DNA of 64,000 nucleotides, from positions 1-64,000 of the forward strand of contig JACJNX010000031.1 in the NCBI GenBank assembly GCA_014695255.1. The letters are read 5' to 3'. The notes under the pieces are model-generated. The model searched no databases, was not told the DNA's origin, and worked only from the letters and a program-made list of their open reading frames with translations. The position numbers were made by a program, and so were the translations under genes. Source of the DNA: Cyanobacteria bacterium FACHB-63 (lineage in GTDB: Bacteria > Cyanobacteriota > Cyanobacteriia > Leptolyngbyales > Leptolyngbyaceae). Positions 35,190 through 44,191 of the stretch are shown piece after piece; position 1 is the first letter of the stretch; each line of letters opens with the position of its first letter.

Positions 35190-36167
35190 ATGCAGCAAAT
35201 TCTATTTATTGAGCTATTAGGTGGGATTGGAGATGTTTTAATTGCGCTGTCTGCAATTCAAGCATTGGGGCGGAGTCATGTTCGAGCTAAGATAACCGTG
35301 CTGACGTTTGCACCAGGCGGATCATTGTTGGAGCATGATCCATTTATTGAGCGAGTTATTTATGCGGATAAACGCAATGTGAGACAGGCGATCGAGCAGC
35401 TTTTATTTGAGCAGACGTTTGACTTAATTGTTTCAGATACGAACTACGATCGCATTGATCAATTGATTTTTGATCGTGCCGATCGTGTCGTGTCGAATCT
35501 GTGGCGATCGCCGCCTCCGAATCAATTTGTGAGCGATCGATTTACTGAGATTCTGTTATCAGAAGGTTTGATCTTAGAATCTGCAATTCTGCCGCCTAAA
35601 CTGTATCTCACGCCTGAAGAGTACCAGGCTGCAAGAGAAAAACTTTCAGGTTTAGCGCGTCCTCTGGTTGTGCTTTGTCCCGATGCGGGGATGAAAATTA
35701 AACGCTGGGATGAACGGAATTTTGTTGAATTGGGGCAGAGATTAGAGGCTGCGATCGTGGTTTTAGTTGGCTCCGATCGCGAACAAGCAGCATTCATTTC
35801 AGACCAAATCAGCAACGCAAAATTATGGGAATTAGGAACATTACGAGAACTAGCTGCGATGCTTTCTCAAGCTGATCTGATGATTGCTAGTGATACTGGA
35901 GCGGCTAGAGTTGCAGCAGCGGTGGGAACGCCCACAATCACACTATTTGGCCCATCCTGGTACGAACGCTACGGACAACCAAAACCGCACGTTAATTTAC
36001 AAGGCTATTTGAACTGTCCAGAGCGCAGAATTGAAAACTTCACTATGCAATCCTGTTGGTACAGTGGCGAATGTCCAATTGCAGATTGGGCAACCTGTGT
36101 CGATGAAATTTCTGTCGATCGAGTGATGGCAGTTGCAACTCAATTGCTGGAAGCTCAGAACATTTGA
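35190..36167 (+). CDS. glycosyltransferase family 9 (heptosyltransferase-like)
   Basis: An inverting GT-B fold protein of the ADP-heptose:LPS heptosyltransferase family. LFIELLGGIGDVLIALSAIQAL at the N-terminus and LSQADLMIASDTGAARVAAAVGTPTITLFGP in the C-terminal domain are the standard signatures; VLCPDAGMKIKRWDERNFVELG lies between. It has 325 aa. Its stop overlaps the possible start of the second GT9 gene, so the pair is an operon. Cyanobacterial LPS usually lacks heptose, so the real sugar may differ. Confidence 0.9.
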   Translation: MQQILFIELLGGIGDVLIALSAIQALGRSHVRAKITVLTFAPGGSLLEHDPFIERVIYADKRNVRQAIEQLLFEQTFDLIVSDTNYDRIDQLIFDRADRVVSNLWRSPPPNQFVSDRFTEILLSEGLILESAILPPKLYLTPEEYQAAREKLSGLARPLVVLCPDAGMKIKRWDERNFVELGQRLEAAIVVLVGSDREQAAFISDQISNAKLWELGTLRELAAMLSQADLMIASDTGAARVAAAVGTPTITLFGPSWYERYGQPKPHVNLQGYLNCPERRIENFTMQSCWYSGECPIADWATCVDEISVDRVMAVATQLLEAQNI

Positions 36168-37267
36168 TAAGTGAAAATTCTGTGTTAGCTCATCCTTGGA
36201 CATCGGTTAGAAATTTGTTAGTGATGCGGTTGGACAATATTGGTGATGTGATTATGACCAGTCCAGCCTTGCGATCGATTAAAGAGAACTTGCCCGAAAC
36301 AAAGTTGACCTTGATAGCAAGCCCCGGCGGTTCGTTAGCCGCTGCCGTGTTGCCGTGGGTCGATGAGGTGCTGACGTGGCGCGTATTATGGCAGGATTTG
36401 GGGCGCTTGCCGTTTGATCCAGCGCGGGAGTGGCAGTTAGTTGAAAAGTTACGCGGATTTGATGCTGTGATTATCTTCACAAGCTTCAGCCAGTCTCCGC
36501 ATCCAGCCGCGTTCGTTTCGTGCTTGGCAGAAATTCCGCTCCGGTTAGGAGAATCAAAAGAAACAGGCGGCGCAATGCTCACTCATGAGATTGCTGCTGC
36601 GCCGGATGATCTGCATCAAGTGGAACGAAACTTGCGCTTAATCGAGTCTGTCGGGTTTGAGGTACGCGATCGTTCCCTTGAGATTCAATTTCCCAATATC
36701 AACCTAATTGATCAGCCTTACATTGTGCTGAATGCTTGGACAAGCTGCCAATCGCGCAACTATGATGCAAATCGGTTTGCGATCGCAGCGAAACAACTTG
36801 CAACTCTGACAGGCTGGAAAGTCGCTGTAACTGGAGTTGAGAAAGATCGCGATCGGGCTGGAATTGTGCTGGAAGTGTTGGGGGATTGCGCGATCGATTT
36901 GATTGGCAAAACCAGCTTGTCAGAGCTTGCCGCTTTGATTGCTGATGCAGAATTGATGTTGAGCAACAATACTTCAACGATGCACATTGCCGATGCAACC
37001 AAAACACCAAGCATCATTATGTTTGCGGGAACTGAGCTTGAATGCCAATGGGAACCACGCAGCGGATTTGCGCGATTGTTGCGGCAGCCCACCGATTGCC
37101 ATCCTTGCTATGCATTCGAGTGTCCTTACAATCTAGAGTGCTTGGATATTGAGCCGGATGAAATTGTGCGATCGGCTTTAGAACTGTTACAGCAAGTTTC
37201 ACCTAAACACCGTGGAACGCTAATCGAGATGCAAAACCGCTTTGCCGACAAATTGGCGATCGGTTAA
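36164..37267 (+). CDS. glycosyltransferase family 9 (heptosyltransferase-like)
   Basis: A second GT9 enzyme, sharing the same layout: NLLVMRLDNIGDVIMTSPALRSI, VLNAWTSCQSRNYDANRFAI and LIADAELMLSNNTSTMHIADATKTPSIIMFAGTELE, followed by a Cys-rich end CHPCYAFECPYNLEC. It has 367 aa if it starts at the TTG at 36164 overlapping the upstream stop; a GTG at 36182 is an equal alternative. Its 3' end overlaps the convergent MDR gene by 48 bases. Confidence 0.88.
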   Translation: MISENSVLAHPWTSVRNLLVMRLDNIGDVIMTSPALRSIKENLPETKLTLIASPGGSLAAAVLPWVDEVLTWRVLWQDLGRLPFDPAREWQLVEKLRGFDAVIIFTSFSQSPHPAAFVSCLAEIPLRLGESKETGGAMLTHEIAAAPDDLHQVERNLRLIESVGFEVRDRSLEIQFPNINLIDQPYIVLNAWTSCQSRNYDANRFAIAAKQLATLTGWKVAVTGVEKDRDRAGIVLEVLGDCAIDLIGKTSLSELAALIADAELMLSNNTSTMHIADATKTPSIIMFAGTELECQWEPRSGFARLLRQPTDCHPCYAFECPYNLECLDIEPDEIVRSALELLQQVSPKHRGTLIEMQNRFADKLAIG

Positions 37268-38146
37268 CTGTTGCGCGAGCGTTGCAATCTCTTTCCAGGA
37301 AGATGTGCGATCGATGTGTGGTTTCAGGGTTCCATTGGCAACGAATTGCACTAATTTCGCGAGTCCAACAGCAGCAGGTTGGCGCTTCAGTTCGTGGAAC
37401 AGAATAAAGCCGTATAAGCTTGCGCCACCCACACCGTAAAAGGATTTCGCGTCGATCGTCACCGTTCCATCTGCGGTGGTTCCATACGTGACGCAGATTC
37501 CATCGGGCGCGATCGCGCTCAACGCGTTGGAAAGCAGAATGCCGCCTGTCGAATCCAGAATCAAATCATACGGACTGAACTCTTTCAGCGATTCTCCAAC
37601 GATCGTTCGATGGGCACCTGCTTCTTTGACAAAATTGATCCAATCTGAGCGCCGCAGTTGTGCCGTAACGATCGCGCCTGCTTGCCGCGCTAACTGAACG
37701 GCAAAATATCCCACACCGCCCGATGCACCAGTAATCAGAACCGATTTTCCTAGCAGTGATCCGCCCTTTGAAAGTCCCATCAGCGCCGTTAATCCAGCAA
37801 CCGGAAGCGTTGCGGCATCGGCAAACGAAACCTGATCGGGTAAGGCTGCGATCGCATCGGTGGGCACTGCCACAAATTCTGACCAAGCCCCCGATAACAC
37901 AAATCCAACCACCCGTGTTCCAACCGGAAAGCCTGATCCATCGGCGGCAGCAGTGACGATCGTTCCTGCCAAATCCCATCCCGGTCGTGATCCTGCGGCG
38001 GCGGTTTGAGCGCGTCTTACTTCTCCCCGATTTAGCGAAATGGCTGCAACTTTGATCAAGGCTTCCGATGGCAAAAGCGAGGGTCGATCGGCTTCTCTAA
38101 GTGCCAATCGTCCCGAAACTGATGGATCAACTACTACACAACGCAT
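37220..38146 (-). CDS. MDR family NADPH:quinone reductase/alcohol dehydrogenase-like protein
   Basis: A zinc-free medium-chain dehydrogenase. GWDLAGTIV, SEFVAVPTDAIAALPDQVSFADAATLPVAGLTALM and the Rossmann motif VLITGASGGVGYFAVQLARQAGA are the quinone-oxidoreductase signature. It has 308 aa. The ATG at 38146 follows GGAGG at a good distance; 18 extra in-frame residues upstream are not needed. Convergent 48-base overlap with the GT9 gene. Confidence 0.88.
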   Translation of the reverse strand: MRCVVVDPSVSGRLALREADRPSLLPSEALIKVAAISLNRGEVRRAQTAAAGSRPGWDLAGTIVTAAADGSGFPVGTRVVGFVLSGAWSEFVAVPTDAIAALPDQVSFADAATLPVAGLTALMGLSKGGSLLGKSVLITGASGGVGYFAVQLARQAGAIVTAQLRRSDWINFVKEAGAHRTIVGESLKEFSPYDLILDSTGGILLSNALSAIAPDGICVTYGTTADGTVTIDAKSFYGVGGASLYGFILFHELKRQPAAVGLAKLVQFVANGTLKPHIDRTSSWKEIATLAQQLTDRQFVGKAVLHLD

Positions 38147-38212
38147 ATTAAGCCTCCATTCCACTTCAAAATCATAAATCGATTTGTCAGCGTGGCTCAA
38201 ACATGGGACTTA

Positions 38213-38557
38213 CTATACTTTGTCGCAATCGTTGGATATCAATTCAATCGATGCACAAAGCTGGGCAACCGTGTTTTTAATGTCAGAAATTTCATCGCTT
38301 AACTGATCTAATCGGGATTCGATCGTGTTGAGATTCGAGGGCAATTGCCACATTGAAAATTTCAACGCTGACAGTATCTTCTCAACGGTTGCAAAACTCG
38401 GCTCATACGTTGGATCATTCAAAATGCGATTGATCTGCTGTGTGTATCCTAATGCGCTTCCTCCATGCTCTTCAGCGATTCTGGCAGAGATTTGCCGAAT
38501 ACTTACACCTTGAAGTTTCATTAAATCCCGAATCACCACCACCACTCTTTCTTGCAT
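38213..38557 (-). CDS. small HTH-like protein
   Basis: MQERVVVVIRDLMKLQGVSIRQISARIAEEH reads like the helices of an XRE-type helix-turn-helix, followed by a predicted coiled-coil C-terminus (LDQLSDEISDIKNTVAQL). It has 114 aa from the ATG at 38557, 7 bases after AAAGGTGG. It is probably a DNA-binding regulator; the target is unknown. It is one of four small genes on this strand. Confidence 0.65.
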   Translation of the reverse strand: MQERVVVVIRDLMKLQGVSIRQISARIAEEHGGSALGYTQQINRILNDPTYEPSFATVEKILSALKFSMWQLPSNLNTIESRLDQLSDEISDIKNTVAQLCASIELISNDCDKV

Positions 38558-38608
38558 TCGATCCACCTTTCGATTACGCTATGCTCTGAGAACTTGAATC
38601 AACTGAAC

Positions 38609-38641
38609 GACCTTGCCGCGAGTGGTGGAGGTCTTTTTTTA
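38609..38641 (+). terminator. orphan terminator-like hairpin on the plus strand
   Basis: GACCTT pairs with GAGGTC around an inner loop, followed by eight T residues on the plus strand. No plus-strand gene ends upstream of it; the nearest, at 37267, is more than 1.3 kb away, with only minus-strand genes between. It could end an antisense RNA or a small RNA starting inside 38213-38600. Confidence 0.5.
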
Positions 38642-38648
38642 TTGGAAA

Positions 38649-38678
38649 AGCAGTAGAACTTAGAAAGGCTCTACTGCT
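38649..38678. repeat. 9-bp inverted repeat (hairpin)
   Basis: AGCAGTAGA and TCTACTGCT form a perfect 9-bp stem with a 12-base loop, 8 bases after the orphan terminator. No T-tract follows. It may be part of a structured intergenic region. Confidence 0.6.
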
Positions 38679-38697
38679 ACACATTCACCGGGCTTGC

Positions 38698-38746
38698 ATC
38701 AATCCGCCCGTACAGCGATCAATCGCGTCTGTACGGGCGGATTGAT
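38698..38746. repeat. 18-bp perfect inverted repeat
   Basis: ATCAATCCGCCCGTACAG (38698-38715) is exactly complementary to 38729-38746, with a 13-base loop. It starts 8 bases after the stop of the gene at 38754 and could act as its terminator, although the T-tract is weak. The flanking GCGTCTCTACAG resembles the repeat near 47.4 kb. Confidence 0.8.
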
Positions 38747-38753
38747 CGCGTCT

Positions 38754-39128
38754 CTACAGTCCAACCAATTCACGCGATTCTAACCCGCTCAATTGCTGTG
38801 CGATCGCTAACCGCGTCTCTAATTTGGCAACGCTAAACTCATTCCGCAACCGCTCTAAATGAGCAAACGCATTCGCCTTCTCGGTCGTCGCCCGATTGAG
38901 GGCATCGATCGCTCGCTGATACTCGGAATTCACTTGCAGCACTTCAAACCGCCGCGCCTTGCGCTGATTATCGTTCTTCAGCGCCGTCTCAAACGCCACC
39001 ACCATATCGGCATTCCCTTCTAACCGAGCGATATGATAGCGGATCTCAGCGATCTTCTGCTCTAGCTCATTCACATGCTGAGCCGATTGAGCGATCGCCG
39101 TGGGATATTGATCTAAACGAAGTTTCAT
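38754..39128 (-). CDS. small coiled-coil protein, accessory
   Basis: A 124-aa, highly helical protein (KLRLDQYPTAIAQSAQHVNELEQKIAEIRYHIARLE) with charged coiled-coil character and no recognised domain. I start at the ATG at 39128, 9 bases after AGGA; two other in-frame ATGs lie upstream. Second of four small minus-strand genes. Confidence 0.62.
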   Translation of the reverse strand: MKLRLDQYPTAIAQSAQHVNELEQKIAEIRYHIARLEGNADMVVAFETALKNDNQRKARRFEVLQVNSEYQRAIDALNRATTEKANAFAHLERLRNEFSVAKLETRLAIAQQLSGLESRELVGL

Positions 39129-39216
39129 GACTGACATTCCTGAAAATAATAAGTGGTCAGTAGCCATCGGGTCAAAATTGACAGCCGACTACGAACAGCA
39201 GCAAACCTTTCAGACA

Positions 39217-39489
39217 TTAAGCGACCATCCCTTGCAGAACAGGCGCATGAGTGGGCAACTCAGAAATCGGCGGAAGCTGTGTCTCGCGCTGAGACTGCGG
39301 TGCAGCTTGCTCTAAGACTTGCACTTCAATCTTGACGGACACAAGGTAGGAACCGGGCTGCTCACCCACGGCTTGCGCGATTAGCTCCGCAAAACCAGGG
39401 CGATCGGCAGTAATCGGATCACGAAGCGAACACCGATCCCACTCGTACTTGGCACTCGGATCAAGCTGAAGAATATAATGCTTCGTCAT
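39217..39489 (-). CDS. small hypothetical protein, accessory
   Basis: About 90 aa (MTKHYILQLDPSAKYEWDRC start). YLVSVKIEVQVLEQ looks like a beta-strand segment, followed by a Gln/Pro-rich tail. Nothing identifies its function. The ATG at 39489 is preferred over one 39 bases upstream. Third of the four small genes; a promoter-like CACTACAATAG lies upstream. Confidence 0.55.
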   Translation of the reverse strand: MTKHYILQLDPSAKYEWDRCSLRDPITADRPGFAELIAQAVGEQPGSYLVSVKIEVQVLEQAAPQSQRETQLPPISELPTHAPVLQGMVA

Positions 39490-39555
39490 GGAACAAGAAC
39501 CTGAATCACTTGTACTATTGTAGTGCATGATCGCTACGATTTCAAGGAGAGCGAT

Positions 39556-39924
39556 CTACGCCGCGATCGCGGCTTTGCGCGATGCAATCGTGGCGCGATC
39601 GTGGTCTTTGCGATCCCAATACGCGAGCCGTCGAGCCGTCTCAGTATCACCCATCAACTTGATCTCATAGGGGAACTGAGTCAGCACTTGACTCTTCTGT
39701 ACGGAGAAACGAATTCCTGAGCTAGCAAGGGATTGAGCGAATTTCTGAGCCTGACTAAACTTATCAAAGCCGAGATAACACACCTCGGACGATCGCGCAT
39801 ACCGTCGAAACGGAGTCCTCACGCTTAAAACTCTAGTCGAAAGATATTGCCCAACTCGTCCACCGCCCATCGAGAAAAACCGACCTACTGGAACGACATC
39901 TTGCATGGAGAAGGGAGAATTCAT
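39556..39924 (-). CDS. small hypothetical protein, accessory
   Basis: 122 aa, basic, with an N-terminal region rich in Arg/Gly and a helical FDKFSQAQKFAQSLASSGIRF segment. The C-terminus is rich in Ala/Lys/Arg. No function is assigned. The ATG at 39924 is directly preceded by GAGAAG with a short spacing; a downstream ATG at 39906 is possible. First of the four small genes, with the palindrome at 39935-39956 upstream. Confidence 0.55.
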   Translation of the reverse strand: MNSPFSMQDVVPVGRFFSMGGGRVGQYLSTRVLSVRTPFRRYARSSEVCYLGFDKFSQAQKFAQSLASSGIRFSVQKSQVLTQFPYEIKLMGDTETARRLAYWDRKDHDRATIASRKAAIAA

Positions 39925-39934
39925 TACTTCTCTA

Positions 39935-39956
39935 TTGTAGTGAAAATCAACTACAA
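39935..39956 (-). promoter_or_regulatory. 7-bp inverted repeat over a promoter-like element
   Basis: TTGTAGT (39935-39941) and ACTACAA (39950-39956) form an inverted repeat with an 8-base spacer. On the minus strand it contains CACTACAATAG, whose TACAAT fits a -10 box, about 11-16 bases before the ATG at 39924. The same CACTACAATAG also precedes the gene starting at 39489. It could be a regulator's operator. Confidence 0.45.
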
Positions 39957-41607
<1,651 letters not shown>

Positions 41608-41636
41608 TTGTTCCAAATTATCTGATCTACATTTCA

Positions 41637-41667
41637 GGTAGGTAGCATGAGGCTGCCTGCCTTTTTT
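41637..41667 (+). terminator. Rho-independent terminator of ahcY
   Basis: A 10-bp stem with two G-U pairs (GGTAGGTAGC with GCTGCCTGCC), a 5-base loop and six T residues, 29 bases after the ahcY stop. Confidence 0.9.
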
Positions 41668-41717
41668 GTGTAAGCTTTACAGCTGGGTAGCACTTCTAAA
41701 GCTCTAGCCAGATACAA

Positions 41718-41771
41718 AGAGAACTCCACTTCTTCAACTGCTATGTCACCGTTGAAGGAGTAGAGTTCTCT
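41718..41771. repeat. long imperfect hairpin, 21-bp arms
   Basis: Two 21-base arms (41718-41738 and 41751-41771) match at 19 of 21 positions with a 12-base loop, the two differences giving a C-A mismatch and a G-U pair. It lies between the ahcY terminator and tRNA-Lys, with no T-tract. It may be a MITE-like repeat or a structured RNA. Confidence 0.75.
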
Positions 41772-41816
41772 GATTGAATCGATTGAGACTTAAAGAATAG
41801 AAGTTCCAGAAGAATA

Positions 41817-41888
41817 TGGGTCGCCCGGGATTCGAACCCGAGACCAGTCGGTTAAAAGCCGAATGCTCTACCGCTGAGCTAGCGACCC
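41817..41888 (-). tRNA. tRNA-Lys (anticodon UUU)
   Basis: The minus strand folds as a cloverleaf: acceptor GGGTCGC/GCGACCC, D-arm GCTC/GAGC, anticodon loop CTTTTAA with anticodon TTT, and T-arm GGTTCGAATCC. The discriminator is A, CCA is not encoded. The first anticodon-stem pair (T-C) is a mismatch. Confidence 0.94.
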
Positions 41889-42043
41889 GCGGATTTCGTA
41901 ACCTTGCTTAATCTAACACACACGCTGGGTAAATTCCAAGCAAAACTATTTTTTTTTTAGAGGACGATCGCGAAAGGAAAGCGGGGAGTATGGTTGCTTG
42001 ATTCTGTGTAGACCCGACAGCTTACTCCCCACTTCTCACCCCG

Positions 42044-43711
42044 TTAATTGTGAATCGCGTGTTCTTGCTCTAGCGATGCCATCCCAGCTTCGGGGGCACG
42101 TAGCTCTTCTTCGCGGATCGTCGGTTCTTTGCTGTAAACAGAGCTAAGCAGAATGTTGATCACACCGCTAGCTTCAGCTTGCTCGATCGCTTTGTGAGTA
42201 ATGATTTCACCCACGTTCAGGATTACATTATCTTGACGATCGAGAATGACTCGATTCACCGGACGACCCAAAGCGTGCTCGACTCGATTGCGGTGAATTG
42301 CACTAGCGCTACGACCTTGGTATTCAGCGACTCGCTCTTTGAGGTCATGCCACAGCGTTTTGGCATTTTCGCGAGCGATCGCAGCTTCCTCTTGGAAGAT
42401 GGCAGCTTCTTGATGCAGTCGGCTCGATGCGATCGAGGAGTGACTTTGTAAGCGGGTGCGAACGATCGCCAAGGAATCATTGGTCGTGCCACGAACAGCT
42501 TCAGTCGGATGTAAGCCCACTGCATCTAGAAGCGCAGTTTCCTGGTTGCTGGCTTTAGCACGTTGAATCACGACATCGGTAACGATCTGACCGGGCGCAA
42601 CGATAATTGCACCATTATCAGCGCGAATCAGGCGATCGGCGCGTCGTCCTTTCGCTTGTTCGACTCCGAGTCGAGCTGTCACCGTCGAAAAGGTTTCATT
42701 CGCTCTTTGAGTTAAGGTTTGAAATCCAGTCCGGGCGCGATCGCTGGCTTCTTGAAATCCAGTTTGGACACGCTCTCCCAACTCATGAAGCTGGCGGTTA
42801 GCGGGTGCGGTTAGGCTGCCCCCTGAAGCACGGTAGAGGCTTTCTAGTTCGCCTGCGTAGCGGGCGGCTTCTGCAACGGTTAGGGTGATGACTTGATCTT
42901 TACCAATTAGCAGTTGTCCGTCATCGGTGTAGATATCGCGATCAACCGTTTTTCCAATCACATAAGCAAATTGCTCATCGGGATCAACGAGTTGATTTGT
43001 CATCGTTGCGGTGGCGCTGTGCGTTCCGTTTTCAAATCCATTCGAGACGGTGGTTGTAGCAGATTGGAGTCTTGCATTTGCGGCTTCTGCGCTGCGCTGG
43101 AGTTGCTCCTGTGTGGATTGGGCAGCGGATTGAATGCTTTGACCTGCTGCTTCTGAGCCTTCTTGAATGCGAGTTGATGCGCTTTGCATTGCACCCCGGA
43201 TGCCGCCGACTTGCTCTTCCATCAGTTCCGCCGTTTCCGGTGGAACAAAAGTGACATCCCGACCGATGCGAATCGTCTGTGGTGCAGGAATAAACGATCG
43301 TCCCGAATACGCATCTGCAAAGATACCGCCCGATGTTTCGTAGCCTTCGATCGCGCCGGTCTGCTCGTCAAAGAACAGATCGACCACAGAACCGAGATAG
43401 CGTCCGTCGGTGGTAACGATGCGGGTGCCTTTGAGAATGATATTGCGCCGAAACACTCGATGAATTTGCTCATCGTCGTGCGTAGAAATGATTGCTTCTT
43501 TAGTTGGAATGATTAGAGTGTCGCTTCCGAACGCGGAAATTGCTTCAAGCGGAACGACTTTTGCTGATTGGAATAAACCTGATTCTCGAACTAGAACACC
43601 TAGCAATTGATTGGTGTCTTGATCAAAGATGAGATCTTGCACCCGTGCCACGCGCTTGCCAGTATCAAAGGCAAGGATTGTTCTGCCGATGATATCACTT
43701 CCTTTTCTCAT
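42044..43711 (-). CDS. PRC-barrel domain protein with repeated C-terminal modules
   Basis: The N-terminus has two PRC-barrel units (GRTILAFDTGKRVARVQDLIFDQDTNQLLGVLV and GTRIVTTDGRYLGSVVDLFFDEQTGAIEGYE). The middle (~residues 160-240) is Gln/Ala-rich and helical. Three later modules repeat a common pattern: IGKTVDRDIYTDDGQLLIGKDQVIT, ADRLIRADNGAIIVAPGQIVTD and LGRPVNRVILDRQDNVILNVGEIIT. Such proteins are surface- or stress-related in cyanobacteria, but function is unknown. I start at the ATG at 43711, 7 bases after AAGAGGG. Confidence 0.82.
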   Translation of the reverse strand: MRKGSDIIGRTILAFDTGKRVARVQDLIFDQDTNQLLGVLVRESGLFQSAKVVPLEAISAFGSDTLIIPTKEAIISTHDDEQIHRVFRRNIILKGTRIVTTDGRYLGSVVDLFFDEQTGAIEGYETSGGIFADAYSGRSFIPAPQTIRIGRDVTFVPPETAELMEEQVGGIRGAMQSASTRIQEGSEAAGQSIQSAAQSTQEQLQRSAEAANARLQSATTTVSNGFENGTHSATATMTNQLVDPDEQFAYVIGKTVDRDIYTDDGQLLIGKDQVITLTVAEAARYAGELESLYRASGGSLTAPANRQLHELGERVQTGFQEASDRARTGFQTLTQRANETFSTVTARLGVEQAKGRRADRLIRADNGAIIVAPGQIVTDVVIQRAKASNQETALLDAVGLHPTEAVRGTTNDSLAIVRTRLQSHSSIASSRLHQEAAIFQEEAAIARENAKTLWHDLKERVAEYQGRSASAIHRNRVEHALGRPVNRVILDRQDNVILNVGEIITHKAIEQAEASGVINILLSSVYSKEPTIREEELRAPEAGMASLEQEHAIHN

Positions 43712-43760
43712 GATGCCCTCTTGATTAAAGTTTGGATGTAATTGATAAGAATTCAGCAAG

Positions 43761-43937
43761 TTATCTTGCGTCAAAGTTGTTATTTTGATCGAGCGGATAA
43801 GGCACAGTACGACCGAATCCGGGAACGACATTAATATATCCGTAGTATTCGAGTGAGACTCCAAGGGCAGCGGCAGCGAGAATAATCAGCGCGATCGCGG
43901 GAGTCGGATTTGAGCGTTTCCCAACTAGGCGTGGCAT
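43761..43937 (-). CDS. small membrane protein, 58 aa
   Basis: The frame encodes MPRLVGKRSNPTPAIALIIL..., a basic N-terminus, one Ala-rich transmembrane helix and a soluble tail with YYGYINVVPGFGRT. It begins with an ATG 9 bases after CTGGA and ends 50 bases before the PRC-barrel start, so the two are probably an operon. It is too short to be picked up by most gene-finding lengths. I cannot name a family. The 480-base gap it occupies (43712-44191) shows nothing else. Confidence 0.6.
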   Translation of the reverse strand: MPRLVGKRSNPTPAIALIILAAAALGVSLEYYGYINVVPGFGRTVPYPLDQNNNFDAR

Positions 43938-44191
43938 ATTAATTTCCAGTAAATAAATTACAAAAATAGAACAGCGGACTTGAGGCGATTAGCGGTTCCT
44001 GAATTTATCGTTCCGCTAATAATCAAACTGTAGATTTTTGTGAACTTATTGGCATCAATCTACCGATGTAATTCAAGTGAAGGATTAATTCTTATTTGAT
44101 TTTTGAAGACGGTTTGTTTGACGATCGTTCTTGCAGTAACACCCCCACTTCACAACTGTTTCAAAATCGCTACAGATGAAACGGCTGGTTT

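Noticed and set aside
43712-43864. 51-residue N-terminal extension of the PRC-barrel protein
   Set aside because: It overlaps the separate 58-aa frame, and a strong ribosome site lies before the ATG at 43711.
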